A program made the position numbers and the translations under genes. This document shows, piece by piece, positions 24,601-36,303 of a DNA stretch of 64,000 bases. Position 1 is the stretch's first letter; each line of letters opens with the position of its first letter. Origin of the DNA: Alternaria dauci. Its lineage: Eukaryota > Ascomycota > Dothideomycetes > Pleosporales > Pleosporaceae. The stretch covers positions 558,001 through 622,000 of the forward strand of contig NC_091278.1 of NCBI RefSeq assembly GCF_042100115.1, written 5' to 3'. The notes under the pieces are model-generated. The model worked only from the letters and a program-made list of their open reading frames with translations. It did not search any database and was not told the DNA's origin.

Positions 24601-25608
24601 ACCAGTGTTCTTCTTTCCAACCTTGAGAGTCTCGCCCGCCCAGGGACGGGCCTCGGTTGTGTTCTCCTTCTTGCGGTCTGCGAGCGACCCAATGCTGTCC
24701 CATCCTTCTGTGTTGCCTGTCGAGCCAGGTCTTGCGGCATCATCGCCGTCCGAGAAGATTGCAAGCTTAGGCTTTCCTGAGCGCGATGCGCCTCCAGCGG
24801 TTTTGGGCTGGCTCGGTGGTTGTGGGCTCGGTGCACTGGGTGACGCAAGCGCAAAAGGGTCCATCTTAGCGGCGAGGGCTGGACGAATGGCGGGGAGTGC
24901 GGGGCTTGACGGTTCGGGGACCTCTTGAGGGCGGCTCTCGAGACGGTGCTGGAATTCTCCGTACTTGCGAATCAAGCGCTCAACTGGGCGGGCCTCGCGG
25001 TCGATGCCCAGGTTGTATATCTCCTCTGCCTGTGTGAAGCGGCCCGCGCCTTCCAACCAGGCCGCAAATTCTTCGTAGAAGAGCGCGAGGTTCTCGCCAA
25101 TGCCGTGTCGCGCCAGATAGGCAAACGTCTCCCGCGGCGCGTCTGAGAAGAGGTTAATGTAGTGCAGCCAGAGCTTGAGGTAGCGAGCGTCGTTCTTGTA
25201 CTGCGGTGAAGATTGGAAGGCTTTGGTTGCGCGCTCGAGGAGCGGGCACAGCTGCGATTGAGGTGTGTTTTGTGCGGATGGGTATGCTTCGAGCGTCCAT
25301 TTCACATAGCGCGTGTAGATCTGGATGTGTGCACAGAGTCAGTGTATGTCTCACCACATGCAGGTACTACTGACATCGAGCGGGTCGTCAGAGTCGTCAA
25401 TCGCCATAAGCTCCTTCTCGAATCCAAGGCGAGTTGCGCTGTGTTCATCTTGCATCTGCGACGGGGACCGCGTTTGGCCAGCCGCCGAAGTCAGCGGCGG
25501 TGTGTAGAGCTGTGCGAGCGCTCTTGCGGAACGTCCGCTGGGCAGACTCTGTATGTTTTCCTTTTGATTCTCAATGACTTCGAAGTCGATAAGATCGTCA
25601 GAACCCAT
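21660..25608 (-). CDS. bub1: BUB1 spindle-assembly-checkpoint serine/threonine kinase
   Basis: This is the kinetochore kinase that delays anaphase by promoting Cdc20-APC/C inhibition and phosphorylates histone H2A to recruit shugoshin. Exons: 25608-25375, 25320-24571, 24486-23970 and 23917-21660, giving 1252 residues. A KEN box is at residues 16-18. The Mad3/BUB1 TPR region is at about 79-215 (YTRYVKWTLEAYP..., YLKLWLHYINLFSDAPRETF, ALFYEEFAAWLE). The middle is acidic, with a run of about a dozen Glu encoded by a CTTCCT hexanucleotide repeat at 23571-23603. The kinase domain fills the last ~350 residues: glycine loop LGKGAFAPVYLVE, catalytic loop HGDLKSDN at about 1056-1063, and DFG at about 1098-1100 in IDFGRGIDM. 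The kinase motifs are intact, so this is BUB1 and not kinase-less MAD3/BUBR1. Confidence 0.95.
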
Positions 25609-26845
25609 GGCGCCGGTAGGGGTATCACAAAGAAACAAGGAGAAGAAAGACGGCTATCGAAATCCAGGCACAGGTCCAACAGTCTTGCCCGCGGTCGTTG
25701 TTGCTGGAATCGGATGTGTACACGCTAGGCGTAGGGTACGCGGGGCTTGCATCGGAAACAGACGCTTTGCCCAAAATGTTTCATGTTTCTACGGCAACCA
25801 GGCCGCCACTTCCAAAGCCACGCCAAGACACACAGGCAGTGTATGATGCGACACATGCTCACCACGACCCACATAGCGACTGTCTCCGAGGCTCTTCTTC
25901 GGTGCAAAAAGATAGACGGACTTCATCTTCACTCGACTAAGAGTATGTACGTGGAAACCAAGCGGCATTGCTTATTCTGGGTTGGTTCTGCTCAGCATGC
26001 CTAGCCCTCCAACCTTGAAACCTATTAAACAAGATATGTGCCCTTTGTAGACACATACAGGCTGTTCGTCAAACGATTTCGTGTTCTGCATGGTTAGGGT
26101 TACGTAATTTGATACTGTAGAAAGAGGAGTTGACGGACACAAGAAAGGGGAAAGGCGCAGGCGCAGGCACTTGCGCGCGTATCCCATCTGATATCCAGAG
26201 CGACTCTCAATATCAGCAGAACGTTCACCCAAAACGTCACAACCCAAAAATTCATGTCAAAGTCAAGTGTTAAAAAGCATATACAAGCATGTTAAGAATG
26301 TCCAAAAACGGTTACCGATCTTCTACCAGAAGTTCCAGCCATTACCAATGTTCGTCGTCCGTGACTCTCTCTCCAGCAACAACAGCATGACAGCATGACA
26401 ACATGACCAAAAGGAAAGACGTCAGGTCAAAATAGAAAGCACCAATACAGCAACTCCCGACTCCCGCTATTGTACGATCGGTTTGGTATATCCCTAAAAC
26501 GACAGCAAAAAGCCAAATACGCACGAAACAAAGGAAACACCTCAAAGGAAATCATATGCCGGATCGGGGTATCCCAAGGAAGTTCGAGCAGAAGCTCCAA
26601 TTGGTATCATATGGAAAGCGACAACAAGAGCCCTCCGCCTTTGGCAAATTTCGGGAGGAAAGGCTAGAGGGAAAAACGCAAGGAACGAGAGGTGTGATTC
26701 GTGTTCAGTCGTAGGAGATTCGTCATGTTCTTCCAAGTCGTGACATCGTTGGGCGTACTTGTGAGGTTTGAAGTAATGTGATAATAGCAATGTGCCGTAT
26801 TGTGGATCACGTGTCGTGTAGATAAATTGGTAACGATCAGCTGAC
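25609..26845. other. Intergenic region
   Basis: About 1.2 kb between the bub1 start and the C2H2 regulator stop, both on the minus strand. It should carry the bub1 promoter and a long 3' UTR of the zinc-finger gene. A single GGTTAGGGTTA at 26093-26103 is not a telomere tract. No gene is seen. Confidence 0.45.
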
Positions 26846-29097
26846 CTAAGACCGGTTCTCGACGGCTTGCTGCTCGCCAGTAGCCACTGCTACAAGTGCT
26901 TCTAAGCGTCTCATGTCGTTGTTGGCTGTCTGCGGCAGTGGCTGACCAAACGTTACGGGTCCCCGCTCGGGTTCGCGCTGCGGGCGATAGCTTGAGCTGG
27001 AGCTCGAAAGACTATGGCTATGGTAATGTTGCGGGGGCTGTGAATGCAAAGGGTGGGGCCTCTCCATAATTGACGCCGGTGGCGCGGTTTTGTAATCTTC
27101 AACACCTGCTGGCGCTTCGACATACCCGTTGCTGTGAACAATAGCAGGGTGATAATCAATCATAGTGCCTGGTGTCGGCACACCCTCGCTGCTGCTCGAG
27201 TCCTCGGGGGACGTTCTCTGCATAGCTCTTTGTGGCTGACTGACAGGTCCATTGTACCAGGCTTGTCGCTTGTTCTTTCGAGGTGTTACTGGCTGTTCCT
27301 GCGAAGTTCTGGGCGAAGCGCTGATTGAAGGGATCTGAATGGGCTGAACATTAGAGGGCTGGCGACTGAAATAGCCATGGGGAGCTGTCGTAGGCCGTGC
27401 AGCGTTCGCTCGGCCTGCACTACCAGGATATTGCTGTGACCATTGATCCCTCTGAGAACTCGGACTAGCAATGTTCAGACGATCGATTTCCCACGAAATG
27501 CTCGTTCGTTTATGATGGCCTCTGTTAGACGTGTGCTCCGTTGGCACGTGGTAAGTAAGCGGACGTGCCGGAGAATCAACTTGCATTGGGCTTGGCTGGC
27601 GTCGAGGTAGGGGAGGCGGAGGCGGAGCGTGATCGAAGCTCTCAATACCTGGGAGTCTGGTGGTTTGAGAAGCAGCAGGCTGCGAGGTGTACAGTGGGCG
27701 TGGAGCGTCCGGTGTCTGGTGGTATCCAAGTCCACTAGTTGCGGGCCGAGGACCAGTATACACTCCTGGATGCCAAGTTCGTCGCCTCCAATCTGCCTCC
27801 GCATTCGAGTCTCTCCTCGATTCTGGAAACTGGGATACTGTAGGGCTTGCATATGCGCTGCTTTGTGCCGAGAAGGTAGGGGCAGCAGTCGATTGTAGAG
27901 GCGTGATGTAGGTAGGAGGACCCTGTCCTGGTGCACCAGAGAAAGGATTGCCACTGGAGGAGATAGATTGGCGACGTCCCGGAGGTGGTGGTCCAGCCCA
28001 TGAGACTGGCCTTGATGAACTCGATACGGGAGATTGCATAGCGGACCCAAAGCGGGCAGGGCTGCCAGTAACTGTAGAGAATGTCGCAGAAGTAGGCGTT
28101 GTAGGCGCGTTGGACTGTGTATCGTATTCCACGGGCCCAGGACTACCCATCATGGGTGGGTCATACGCATTCATAGTGTTGAGCGACAAGCGCGCTCTTG
28201 CACTGGCACCGCCATCGCTAGCCATAGCCAAAGGCGGGGGTCGTCGTCGAATGTCGGGAGATTGCGCCACACTCATTGTCGATATTGTAGAGGTTATACT
28301 GGAAGCAGAGAGGTTTCTGCTGTGGCCTCTGCTGTGGCCTCCGGTGCTGCCTAATGTGTTTGCTCGAGAACGATTTCCAGGTGGTCTTACTCGGTCGGTC
28401 CGGATCTGCCGTTGGAATCTTGTGCCCGTTGCGGCTAACGACTCAGAGGGTATGTCTTCGTTGATATGAACTGTTTGAGCATGCTGTCGCAGGTTGTCGA
28501 GACGCGAAAATCGTCGGGAGCAGTGGCACTGGAAAGGACGTTCACCAGTGTGTTTACTACAGCATGTTAGCGAACGCAGGACAGCGCATAACGAAAGACG
28601 TACCGAATGTGTCGTGCCAGATGCTCACTTCGTGTGAAGCTCAGGTTACAAGGTGGAAAGTCAGTGCAGAAGAAGCGCTGTCCCTTCTTCTTCTTGGACG
28701 GTCGGTTCGAATCACTAGTAACGCTATCGTTGTCCGATCCGTCTTTGTCGTCCTCATCACCGTCGCCCATGTGCACGTCTTGACCGGACGCTGTTGACCT
28801 GTGCGAATCCTCTCTACTTTGCTCGCTCTTGTTCGAAGCTGAAGGTGTCTCGCTCACCTCACGGGCGGGTGTGAAGGGTGATGAAGGCAGTGGTCGCTGA
28901 CCAACGAGTCCCGCAAAGGTGTTACGTGTAGGCGTCTTAGCTGATGGGTCCTCAGCACGAATTTCCTCGGCCGCTTTCGATTCGGCAAAGAATCTGCTAT
29001 TCGGTCGGGGAGTAGTGGGCGTCGTCTCGTCACCTGGGCGGCCCTGCGGCGGATCTGGAACCGACAATGTAGTGTTGACTGCTTGGAAAGAAGACAT
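26846..29097 (-). CDS. C2H2 zinc-finger transcription factor
   Basis: Two exons, 29097-28604 and 28556-26846, with a 47-base intron, give 734 residues. Two tandem zinc fingers lie at about residues 143-195, and the intron cuts the linker between them. The first is C-X4-C type ([26 protein letters not shown]). The second is [23 protein letters not shown], where only one residue separates the two cysteines. A basic KKKKGQR patch just upstream may be the nuclear signal. The rest is disordered: Ser/Pro/Gln/Tyr-rich, with poly-Pro ([10 protein letters not shown]) and Ser runs. Arrangement and linker resemble the yeast USV1/NSF1/RGM1 and ADR1 type of stress or carbon-source regulators, but I cannot name an orthologue. 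An upstream in-frame ATG at 29214 would add 39 residues; I prefer 29097 because the sequence before it does not look coding. Confidence 0.87.
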
Positions 29098-31701
29098 GTT
29101 GGAAGGGGCCGATGACCAGCAGTCTACAGTGTCCACCTCTTGTTCCGTGTCGTGCTGAGCGTGCTGCGCAGGTCGGTCTACAGTGACGGGGCGCGTATAG
29201 CTTACGGCGTACACGACAGGACACGCACGGTTCGGCGGTGCCAGTGATCTAAGAACGGGACGTTAATGCAAGCGCAGGTCCCAGGCAGGATGCCTCCAGC
29301 GGCGCAATCAGTGTGATACTGCGGGTGGTTCCTTGCTGGAGCGGGTGTGGGAAGGCTGAAACGATATGATGACGAATAGAGAGCGGCGTTGCAACAACAT
29401 CCGGTCACAGCGCTCTGCGAGCAAAGTCAAAGAAAAAATCTACTAGGTCTGGTTAAATTTGATCGTTGCGTCGTAGAATCGTCAAGTTGGGGTCGTCCAA
29501 AGCCTGACCAGTGGTGTGAGGGTTGAGCAACCACGGATACTCGGACTTTGGGCTGGGTATGATAAGGCGCAGGATGGAGTGCCTCAGGTGGCGGGGAGAT
29601 TGGCCCCTCTTTGACGCAGACTCGATGCGCACAAGGGCTCGAGCAGAAGCGGCAGAATGCGGCTCTTGTGGCGATGCAGCTAGACGGTGCAAGACCTGGG
29701 TATGAAGGCAGAGGAACAGGTGTCGACGCAGGAGAACGGGATTAGAGACGAACTCACGATTGCGTCGCAACTGCATGCGAGGAGGGGTTGGTAAGGCACA
29801 GGACGGGATCTTAGCGGCTTTGTCGTGCGCCCTGGACGGACGGCCTGGCAGAAGGCTGGGGTTAGAGACCGATCCACCTTGCGACGAGGGCACATCTTGC
29901 CTGCAGATCCTTGAAATTAGCGATGCTTGGCCCGCCTACCCAGACATGATGAAGCGGTGCAGCTGAGCCCCAGAGCATGCTCGTCCGCCTGTCAGACCAC
30001 AGTATCGTCTGCGAGCCCTGATGAGCAGCACTCGTCTGCAGTCAAGCCCATCGGCCATGGGTGCTGGACATGGTACCATGTCCTGCGGCGGGGCTGTCTG
30101 GACACCACTGTCTGCTTCCGGTTGCGAACAACGGCCATAGCACATGCTTGCAGCCATGGGTCGCCAGAACCTGACTACTTGGCCTAGGTCGTGCGTTGTG
30201 GCCGGGACCTGAGCATGCGCATGTTGATTATTGATGACGAAACACCTACCAACGCCCACTGCCGCGTTTCACGTGCCATCAGAGAGATCGAGGGTCGTGT
30301 TGGCTGACCATGGCATAGCAGCGCTGGTGCCGCTGCCCGGTCTCTACGGGCAAGTCGCGCGCCGGGCAAGATCATCATAAGCAGGCCGGCACGGCGTCTG
30401 CCTCGAGACAAAGCTGACACTGCCATGCCGAAGCAATTGGTTGACGCGGATAGGCGCTGCAAGCTAGCAGCATGGGCGAGCGCCGATGCAAGGGGACTCG
30501 ACCAGGTCCACAGAAAAGTGTTGTACCTTTGTACCTTGCCGAAGCGAAAGGCTAGCATCCGTGGTTCTGCCGGACTTCAGCGACTCAAATTTTGCGTCTT
30601 GCAGCGCAAACGGCGCCAGAGGCTATCGAACGAGGCGGTCAGCGACCATGATCTGTCCCAAGGCTTTGGGCTTTGGGCGGTGCGTGACAATTGTTTGCCA
30701 TCACAGTCCATAGCTCGGAAACGCTGACAGAAAGGCGAAGGACCCAGTGGCCCGACTAGTTCCTGGCAAGCAAAATATGATTCGGCGGAGCATGGGCGGA
30801 CACACGCGGGATGATACCATGGATCGCGGATATCGTGGTCATCTGCGCTTCTTTACGTGGTCTGTACCATACTTTGCTCGCCTTGTACGTTGGCCCTACC
30901 AGGATTACCTTTTTGGTGCCTAGATGAGATGCAGCATCGCTATTGACACGTTGCTTAGGTGTATATCCACACAAGCAGCGTGCGCCACCTCGAGAGAAAG
31001 GACTGGTCTTTTGTGCTGCTGCAGCTGGTAGAATGGTGAAACTCATGGTGTATACGCGAGCCGCAGTATCCAGAATAGTAGCTTTACCGAACTATGCGAG
31101 CTTGTGTTAGCTGGCGGACCGGATTTCTGGGAGCATGCGCCTCGCCAGCAGCGGTGGCAGTGGCGATGGCGGCATTGGTGTTGAGGGGTCATTGCTCGAT
31201 TCAATCGCGAGGCTAAGAATGGGTACCTGCTCTGCCACCAGGATGGACCGTGACAGCCCGTGCGCTAGGACCGAGGTACGTCCTATCGATTACGGATAGC
31301 AGCAGTCCTCCTCGCCGTACTGTGTATACACCAAGATCGGGCCTTGAACAGATATCGACTCTCAAGTTCAAGTTCACCCCTCACTCATACTCGCACGGCA
31401 GCCTGGCGCCACGTTTCGTTGCCATGCATTTCATGTCGTGTAGCAACGACGGGCAGCACACTCGCTTCACGAATCCTAGTACGAGCACACACGGCCGACG
31501 CGACGAAGAACGAAACGATAAAAGCTGGTATCATATTGCTCTGTTATATAAGTCATGAACTCGCTTGGTGCGACTCCTAGTCACGAACCTACCGCCCCAA
31601 GCAATGATGATTTCTTCTTCGTGTCTTGCGCCAATGCTGCGGAATCAACTCGCTCAATCCACACCGCCTAAACAACACGTGCCTACATACGTAGTCGATG
31701 C
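29098..31701. other. Long gene-free region
   Basis: About 2.6 kb between the zinc-finger gene start and the sec24 stop. I found no frame with a recognisable product, no tRNA-like B box and no repeat array. Long upstream regions are common for fungal regulatory genes, so much of this may be promoter and 5' UTR of the zinc-finger gene. An unrecognised small or multi-exon gene cannot be excluded. Confidence 0.45.
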
Positions 31702-34562
31702 TTACTGCACAACCTGAGTCGGACGTCAGTGTGGTCTCCGATAACGCAGATGACTCATTGGTGTACCTTTTCCCGGAGTTTGCTGATCCACTGAACGATG
31801 CTCTCTCCTTGGTCTGCCCGGTCTTCGACGAGTAGTGTTTGCGCCCATAGCTTGAGGCTTGGGTCGCCATCTTCCTTGATGATGTATAGCGTAGGCAGAG
31901 TGATGGAACCCACGCCCTTTGACTTGTGATCCCTCGACTTCTCCACAACTATCTCATGTCAGCACTTTGAACGCTCTAAATCATGAGCAACAATGACTTA
32001 CCGGCTCGGACTCGCTCCGAGTATTCGTTGTCAAGAAGAGGCAATGAAGCCTTGCCCTGCTTCAGCTGTGTACGGTCCTCGACGCCAAACACATCGTTTA
32101 GGAGTGCTGGAACAGCATCACGACCAATCCATCTAGCAGCGTTAGTCCGCATCAGCAGCAATTGTACACATGCACTTACAAGAACTGGTTGACACCGTCG
32201 TCCAGAAGGTATAGGCCGTACGGGACGATAGCTGCACTAGAGAGGTTCAATGCAGGTGGCATCGTGATCTGACCAGTGGTGGGTTCCGGTACGCCAGCAT
32301 CATCGGGCATGTCGTGAAGAGAGTAGAAAGATGGGTAGATGTACTGCGTAAGCAGTCGCAAGGGCAACGTAGAAAGGAGATCGAGAGCAGCTGATCGGAG
32401 ATCGCTTGGAATCAGACCGCTCTTGCGAAGACCAACATTCTTGATGAGACCAAGGAACAGTATGGGGAGAGCGCGCAAGTTTTGTGGCAGCTGCAGACCA
32501 CCACCGCCCATACTGCCACCTGCCAGCTCCTTCCTGTAAGTGGACAGAATCTCAATGATCTTGGCCTGCAATGCGTCCCGCGCCGCATCAAGACCGCTCG
32601 ACAATGCTCGCTCAACCGCCTTGTGACTGAAATAGGTGGTGATGGCTTGTGCGTCTGCTGAAGCGTAGACCGATGCTAGGCTCTCAGTTGTTGGCACGGC
32701 AAGAGTCAGGACTCTGATACGACGCTGTCCGCTTGAAGTAGTATGGAGCACGGCAGCCTGGAGACAGGCGAATGGCTTGGAAATTGTCTCATCGATAGCA
32801 ACCTCGATTACAACTGCTTGATCTCTGGGGTATGCCGGGAAGGCACAGAGGTCAGACGAGCGGTTGAAGAAGTTTCCGTAGAATGCGGACATTCTCAACC
32901 CGGTGGTAGCACGCACACGCAGCACAGCCTCTAGACCAATCTCGGCAGATAGGTAGTCAGCCAACTCAGTTGCAATTTTGACAACATCCTCTTGTCTTGC
33001 AGCATTCCACCCTGGATAAAAGTATGTCTGGCCGGCAGTGAATCGCGGAAGGTTGCTTAGCGTTGCGACATCCTGGTACTGTGAGGAGAATAGGAACATG
33101 TCCACTGAGACCTGGTTCTTGGAACATTCTACGGCGAACGACTTGTACCAGTTGTTTGCAGGCTGCAACAAACTGCCCTCTTTGCCGGTTCCCAATAGAG
33201 TTTTGTCTTCTCGGACGTTCAGTGCCGCATGGCCAACGTTGGGCAGCGATGCAGCAATGACAGTCAACTTTCCACCAAGCGGGGAAATGAGCTTATGTGC
33301 GGATCGGAGAGCTGAGCCTAGCGCAAATCCGGGCACGTGTGTATTCTGGAACATGGCCGGGAGGCGGTCAAGGAAGGTTTCGATGTTGTTGCGGCACTGG
33401 CTGAGGCTGACCAGAAGATCTGAGGGCATGGGAAGGTAGGGCTCATCTAGATCGGAAACTACGAGCTGTTGTGGTTCGTTGGATTCGCTGTTGTCTGGGG
33501 GGATACCAAAGAAATGGAGCCCATTGTCGACGGCCTATTGCGAAGTCAGTATGCAGATGGCGTGTATCCTTTGCACCCAAAACTCACCATGAATCCGATG
33601 CGTGTCCGACCGTCTGCATTTGGTATCCGGCCGAGTGATTCCTTGATGACCCTGGAGACGACAGCGAGAAGTCCGCTGTTCACTGCTGCCTGGGTACAGT
33701 CCAGAAGGATGTAGTAGCACAGAGGCTGTGGAGGGCGGACCATGTATTCCTGGGGCGCAACGAACTCGGTCACTGCGTAATTCAGCTCGGGTCTCTGCCA
33801 GCGGTCGACGCTCTTCTGCTGTGCTGCATCCCAATCAAATGCCTGAGGAACATCGTTGGTCAAGTTGCACATGTTGCACCTCCACCTGTGGCCATGGTCT
33901 AGGAACGAGACAAACGGGTTGATGTAGGCGCGGCATCGTCGACAACGGCTAATGACCTGGTCGTGCACTACTGGCACAGGGTCCTCTGAGTCGTGCAAGC
34001 TAGCGTACGGGCTTATGACGAGGGCGAATGGAAGTTTGCTCTTCTTGAGCAGCGAGTGGTTGGTAGGGATGGTGTTGAGCGTACACCGCAGGTATTTACT
34101 CGACTCGTTCGCGAACTCGGAGGGGGTAGCCGCGGCATTGGATGGCAGGTTGATCGGAGGAGGAGGGTTGTAGAGTTCCGAGACGTGGAAGGGCTGCGCG
34201 ATGAGGTCCGAGGGGAATAGTTGGTTCTGCTGCGTAGCCGCGGCGGGCTGCTGAACCTGAGGAGCTGCCTGTCCCTGGCCAATGTTCATCTGCCCAAACT
34301 GCTGGTTGAGGGCATTCGGATCTTGAGGCGCAGGCTGTCCATAGCCCTGGGCTGGCGCTCCATAGCCGGGGGCGGGGGCGCCGAAGCCAGGAGAAGGAGC
34401 GCCATAGGCAGGTGATGGTGCACCGTATGAAGGCGCTGGAGCTCCATAGCCAGGCACTACTGGTGGGGGTACGCCTCCTGCTTGGGCAGCCTCTTGTGTA
34501 TTCGCGCCGAATTGGTATCCTGTTCCTGCTGCGTAGCGGTCTCTCTTCTTGCGGTCCGCCAT
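31702..34562 (-). CDS. sec24: SEC24, COPII coat cargo-binding subunit
   Basis: This is the cargo adaptor of the COPII vesicle coat at ER exit sites, a partner of Sec23. Exons: 34562-33588, 33534-32180, 32132-32002, 31948-31767 and 31713-31702, giving 884 residues. The N-terminal ~110 residues are a Pro/Gly/Tyr/Gln-rich tail with imperfect GYGAPAP-type repeats (about 38-76). The zinc finger is formed by Cys207, Cys210, Cys229 and Cys232 (CRRC...CNMC). The trunk begins with [21 protein letters not shown]. The beta-barrel, helical ([21 protein letters not shown]) and gelsolin-like ([31 protein letters not shown]) domains follow in the family order. The last exon encodes only VVQ plus stop and is inferred from the CAG acceptor and frame. 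Length is normal for ascomycete SEC24. Confidence 0.95.
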
Positions 34563-35008
34563 GGCTACAGCAGCGGAGACGGTGAGTCGGAGAGGTTGGG
34601 GGTAGTGGTGGGGAAATTGGCGGTGTTGGCGGGCGTGCGCGTGAATTTAGAGATGAGGTAGAGCTCCATGTGTCTTCTTGGGGAACGGCACATTCCGCGC
34701 TAAGAGTCCCCGCCAAAACGTGTGCACGGACAACTCTAGGGTTGAGGTGGGACCTACATCGGCCGCCCTTGGGTTTCTACTCCTATTCCATCTTCACTCC
34801 TAGGCACCCGCCTTGACCACATTCCTGCTTTGTCATATGCATGCTGAATATCCTTTAGGCAACACCGAAAGGCCCTCGAGCACACGTATCGTTACGGAAA
34901 CATGTCTTGCTACGGGAAAGAATACATAATCAAGAGACGTATCAAAACATTAGTACACATGATGCAAGGAAAATTCCTAAGATACCCAGGCATTACCGCA
35001 TTCCATCT
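34563..35008. other. Intergenic region, sec24 promoter
   Basis: About 450 bases between the sec24 start and the pil1 stop, both on the minus strand. A short Ser/Pro/Arg-rich frame reading through the sec24 start is a shadow. No further gene is seen. Confidence 0.5.
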
Positions 35009-36303
35009 TCAGGCCACATTGGAAACCTCCTGTCTAGGGACCTCCTGCTGCTGCTGCCTTTCCACCCTGTCCGCTTCTTCCAGGGGATAAGGAGCCGAGC
35101 CCGCCTTGTCATATTGCACGCCTATGGGACTCTCGCTTCGTACCGTACCCTCGTACGTAGTAGAATCTGGAACGGACGCTTCACCTGTCCCTCCTGCTCC
35201 GACTCCTGGCACGTTGGCTCCCGGCATTGCACCCACTCCGAGGTTGCCTGCACTCGAATGGATCGGCTCAACGTCCAACTGGTAATGGCGAAGATCATCT
35301 TCCGCATCGGTGAGAACCTGGCGTGCTGCTTCTACCTCTGCAAAGGGAGGGTGTACATCACCGGGAACGATGGGGGTGTCATCGACAAGGTTCAGGAGTC
35401 GACGAGCGTGCTTGGCTAGGATGATCTGCTTCTCAGCACGTTCGATGGTGGCTGCGAAGTGGTGGTCGTACGCCTCCTTGAATTTCTGACGAGTCTGGAG
35501 CGGTCAGCGAGTGATGACAGTCTTTGCGGAGCTACTATACAATATTGCTAAGTTGCGCTTCCGCAACCAGGCTCTGTGCCTCCGCGCGGACAAGCTCCTG
35601 TTCGAGCTGGACAATCTTAGTACTCTGAGGTTCTTTATACTTCAACTTGGCAATCTCATCCGACACCTGTTATCTTGTTAGCATGAAGTTGCTGGCTATA
35701 GCGACAAGCTATACCTTGGTTTTGTGGTCCCGGCTAGGCTGCACCGAGCTTTCTGTGTTGCGAATCTGCTTCAAGACACCTCGATATTCCTCCAGGGCTT
35801 GCGCATAAATATCCTCTTGCTCGGCAATCTCTGCGAGCAGCACTCCGAGCTTATCTGAAATTTCCGAGATCGTCTCATCCTCTGTAGCCTCGCCCCATTC
35901 CGAGAGCTGCTGGGCAATGCCGACCCGCTCACGTGCCGCAGCCTCATAGGCGGCAATCGCATGGTTCTCAGATTTGATGATCTTGAACAGCTTCTTCGAA
36001 AGCTCCGGCTGCTGCGTACCTCTGAGGGAAGCCATCGTGAAACGATGCTTGGGCGCGGACTTTTCTCCACTGCCGCTACCGCTGCCCTTCTTCGAGCGGA
36101 CTGAGAGCGACCGGTTCCTGCGAATCGGGGAAATGATTAGCAAATATTTGGCGTCATGCGCGCGAATTCCTTGCATATCAACAAAATGCGCAAGACACTA
36201 CTACATCGTCTTTCGACTGCCGAAGTAGAAGACAACAAAGCGGAGACACGGGCGATTTGCATTATGATACTGCATCTGAAATGACTCGAGAATTGGCTTA
36301 CAT
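35009..36303 (-). CDS. pil1: Eisosome core BAR protein, Pil1/Lsp1 family
   Basis: This BAR-domain protein assembles the eisosome scaffold under plasma-membrane furrows and is regulated by Pkh kinases through long-chain bases. Exons: 36303-36302 (AT only), 36117-35715, 35666-35541 and 35494-35009, giving 338 residues. The start codon is split: AT ends exon 1 and G begins exon 2. This yields the N-terminus MNRSLSVRSKKG, which I recognise as the family start. Conserved BAR segments are all present: MSKKL-like LSKKLFKIIKSE, ARERVGIAQQLSEWGE, ISDKLGVLLAEIAEQEDIY, SVQPSRDHKTK, AKLKYKEPQSTKIVQLEQELVRAEAQ and HARRLLNLVDDTPIVPG. The C-terminal ~100 residues are a disordered Gly/Glu/Gln tail. An intron-retained reading would start at 36176 with an unrelated 20-residue leader, which I consider less likely. 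Confidence 0.92.

Noticed and set aside
26093..26103. GGTTAGGGTTA resembling fungal telomere repeat
   Set aside because: Less than two units, inside ordinary intergenic sequence between core genes.
35709..36176. Intronless start of the eisosome protein at 36176
   Set aside because: Gives an unrelated leader. Splicing to AT|G gives the family N-terminus and leaves standard donor and acceptor signals.
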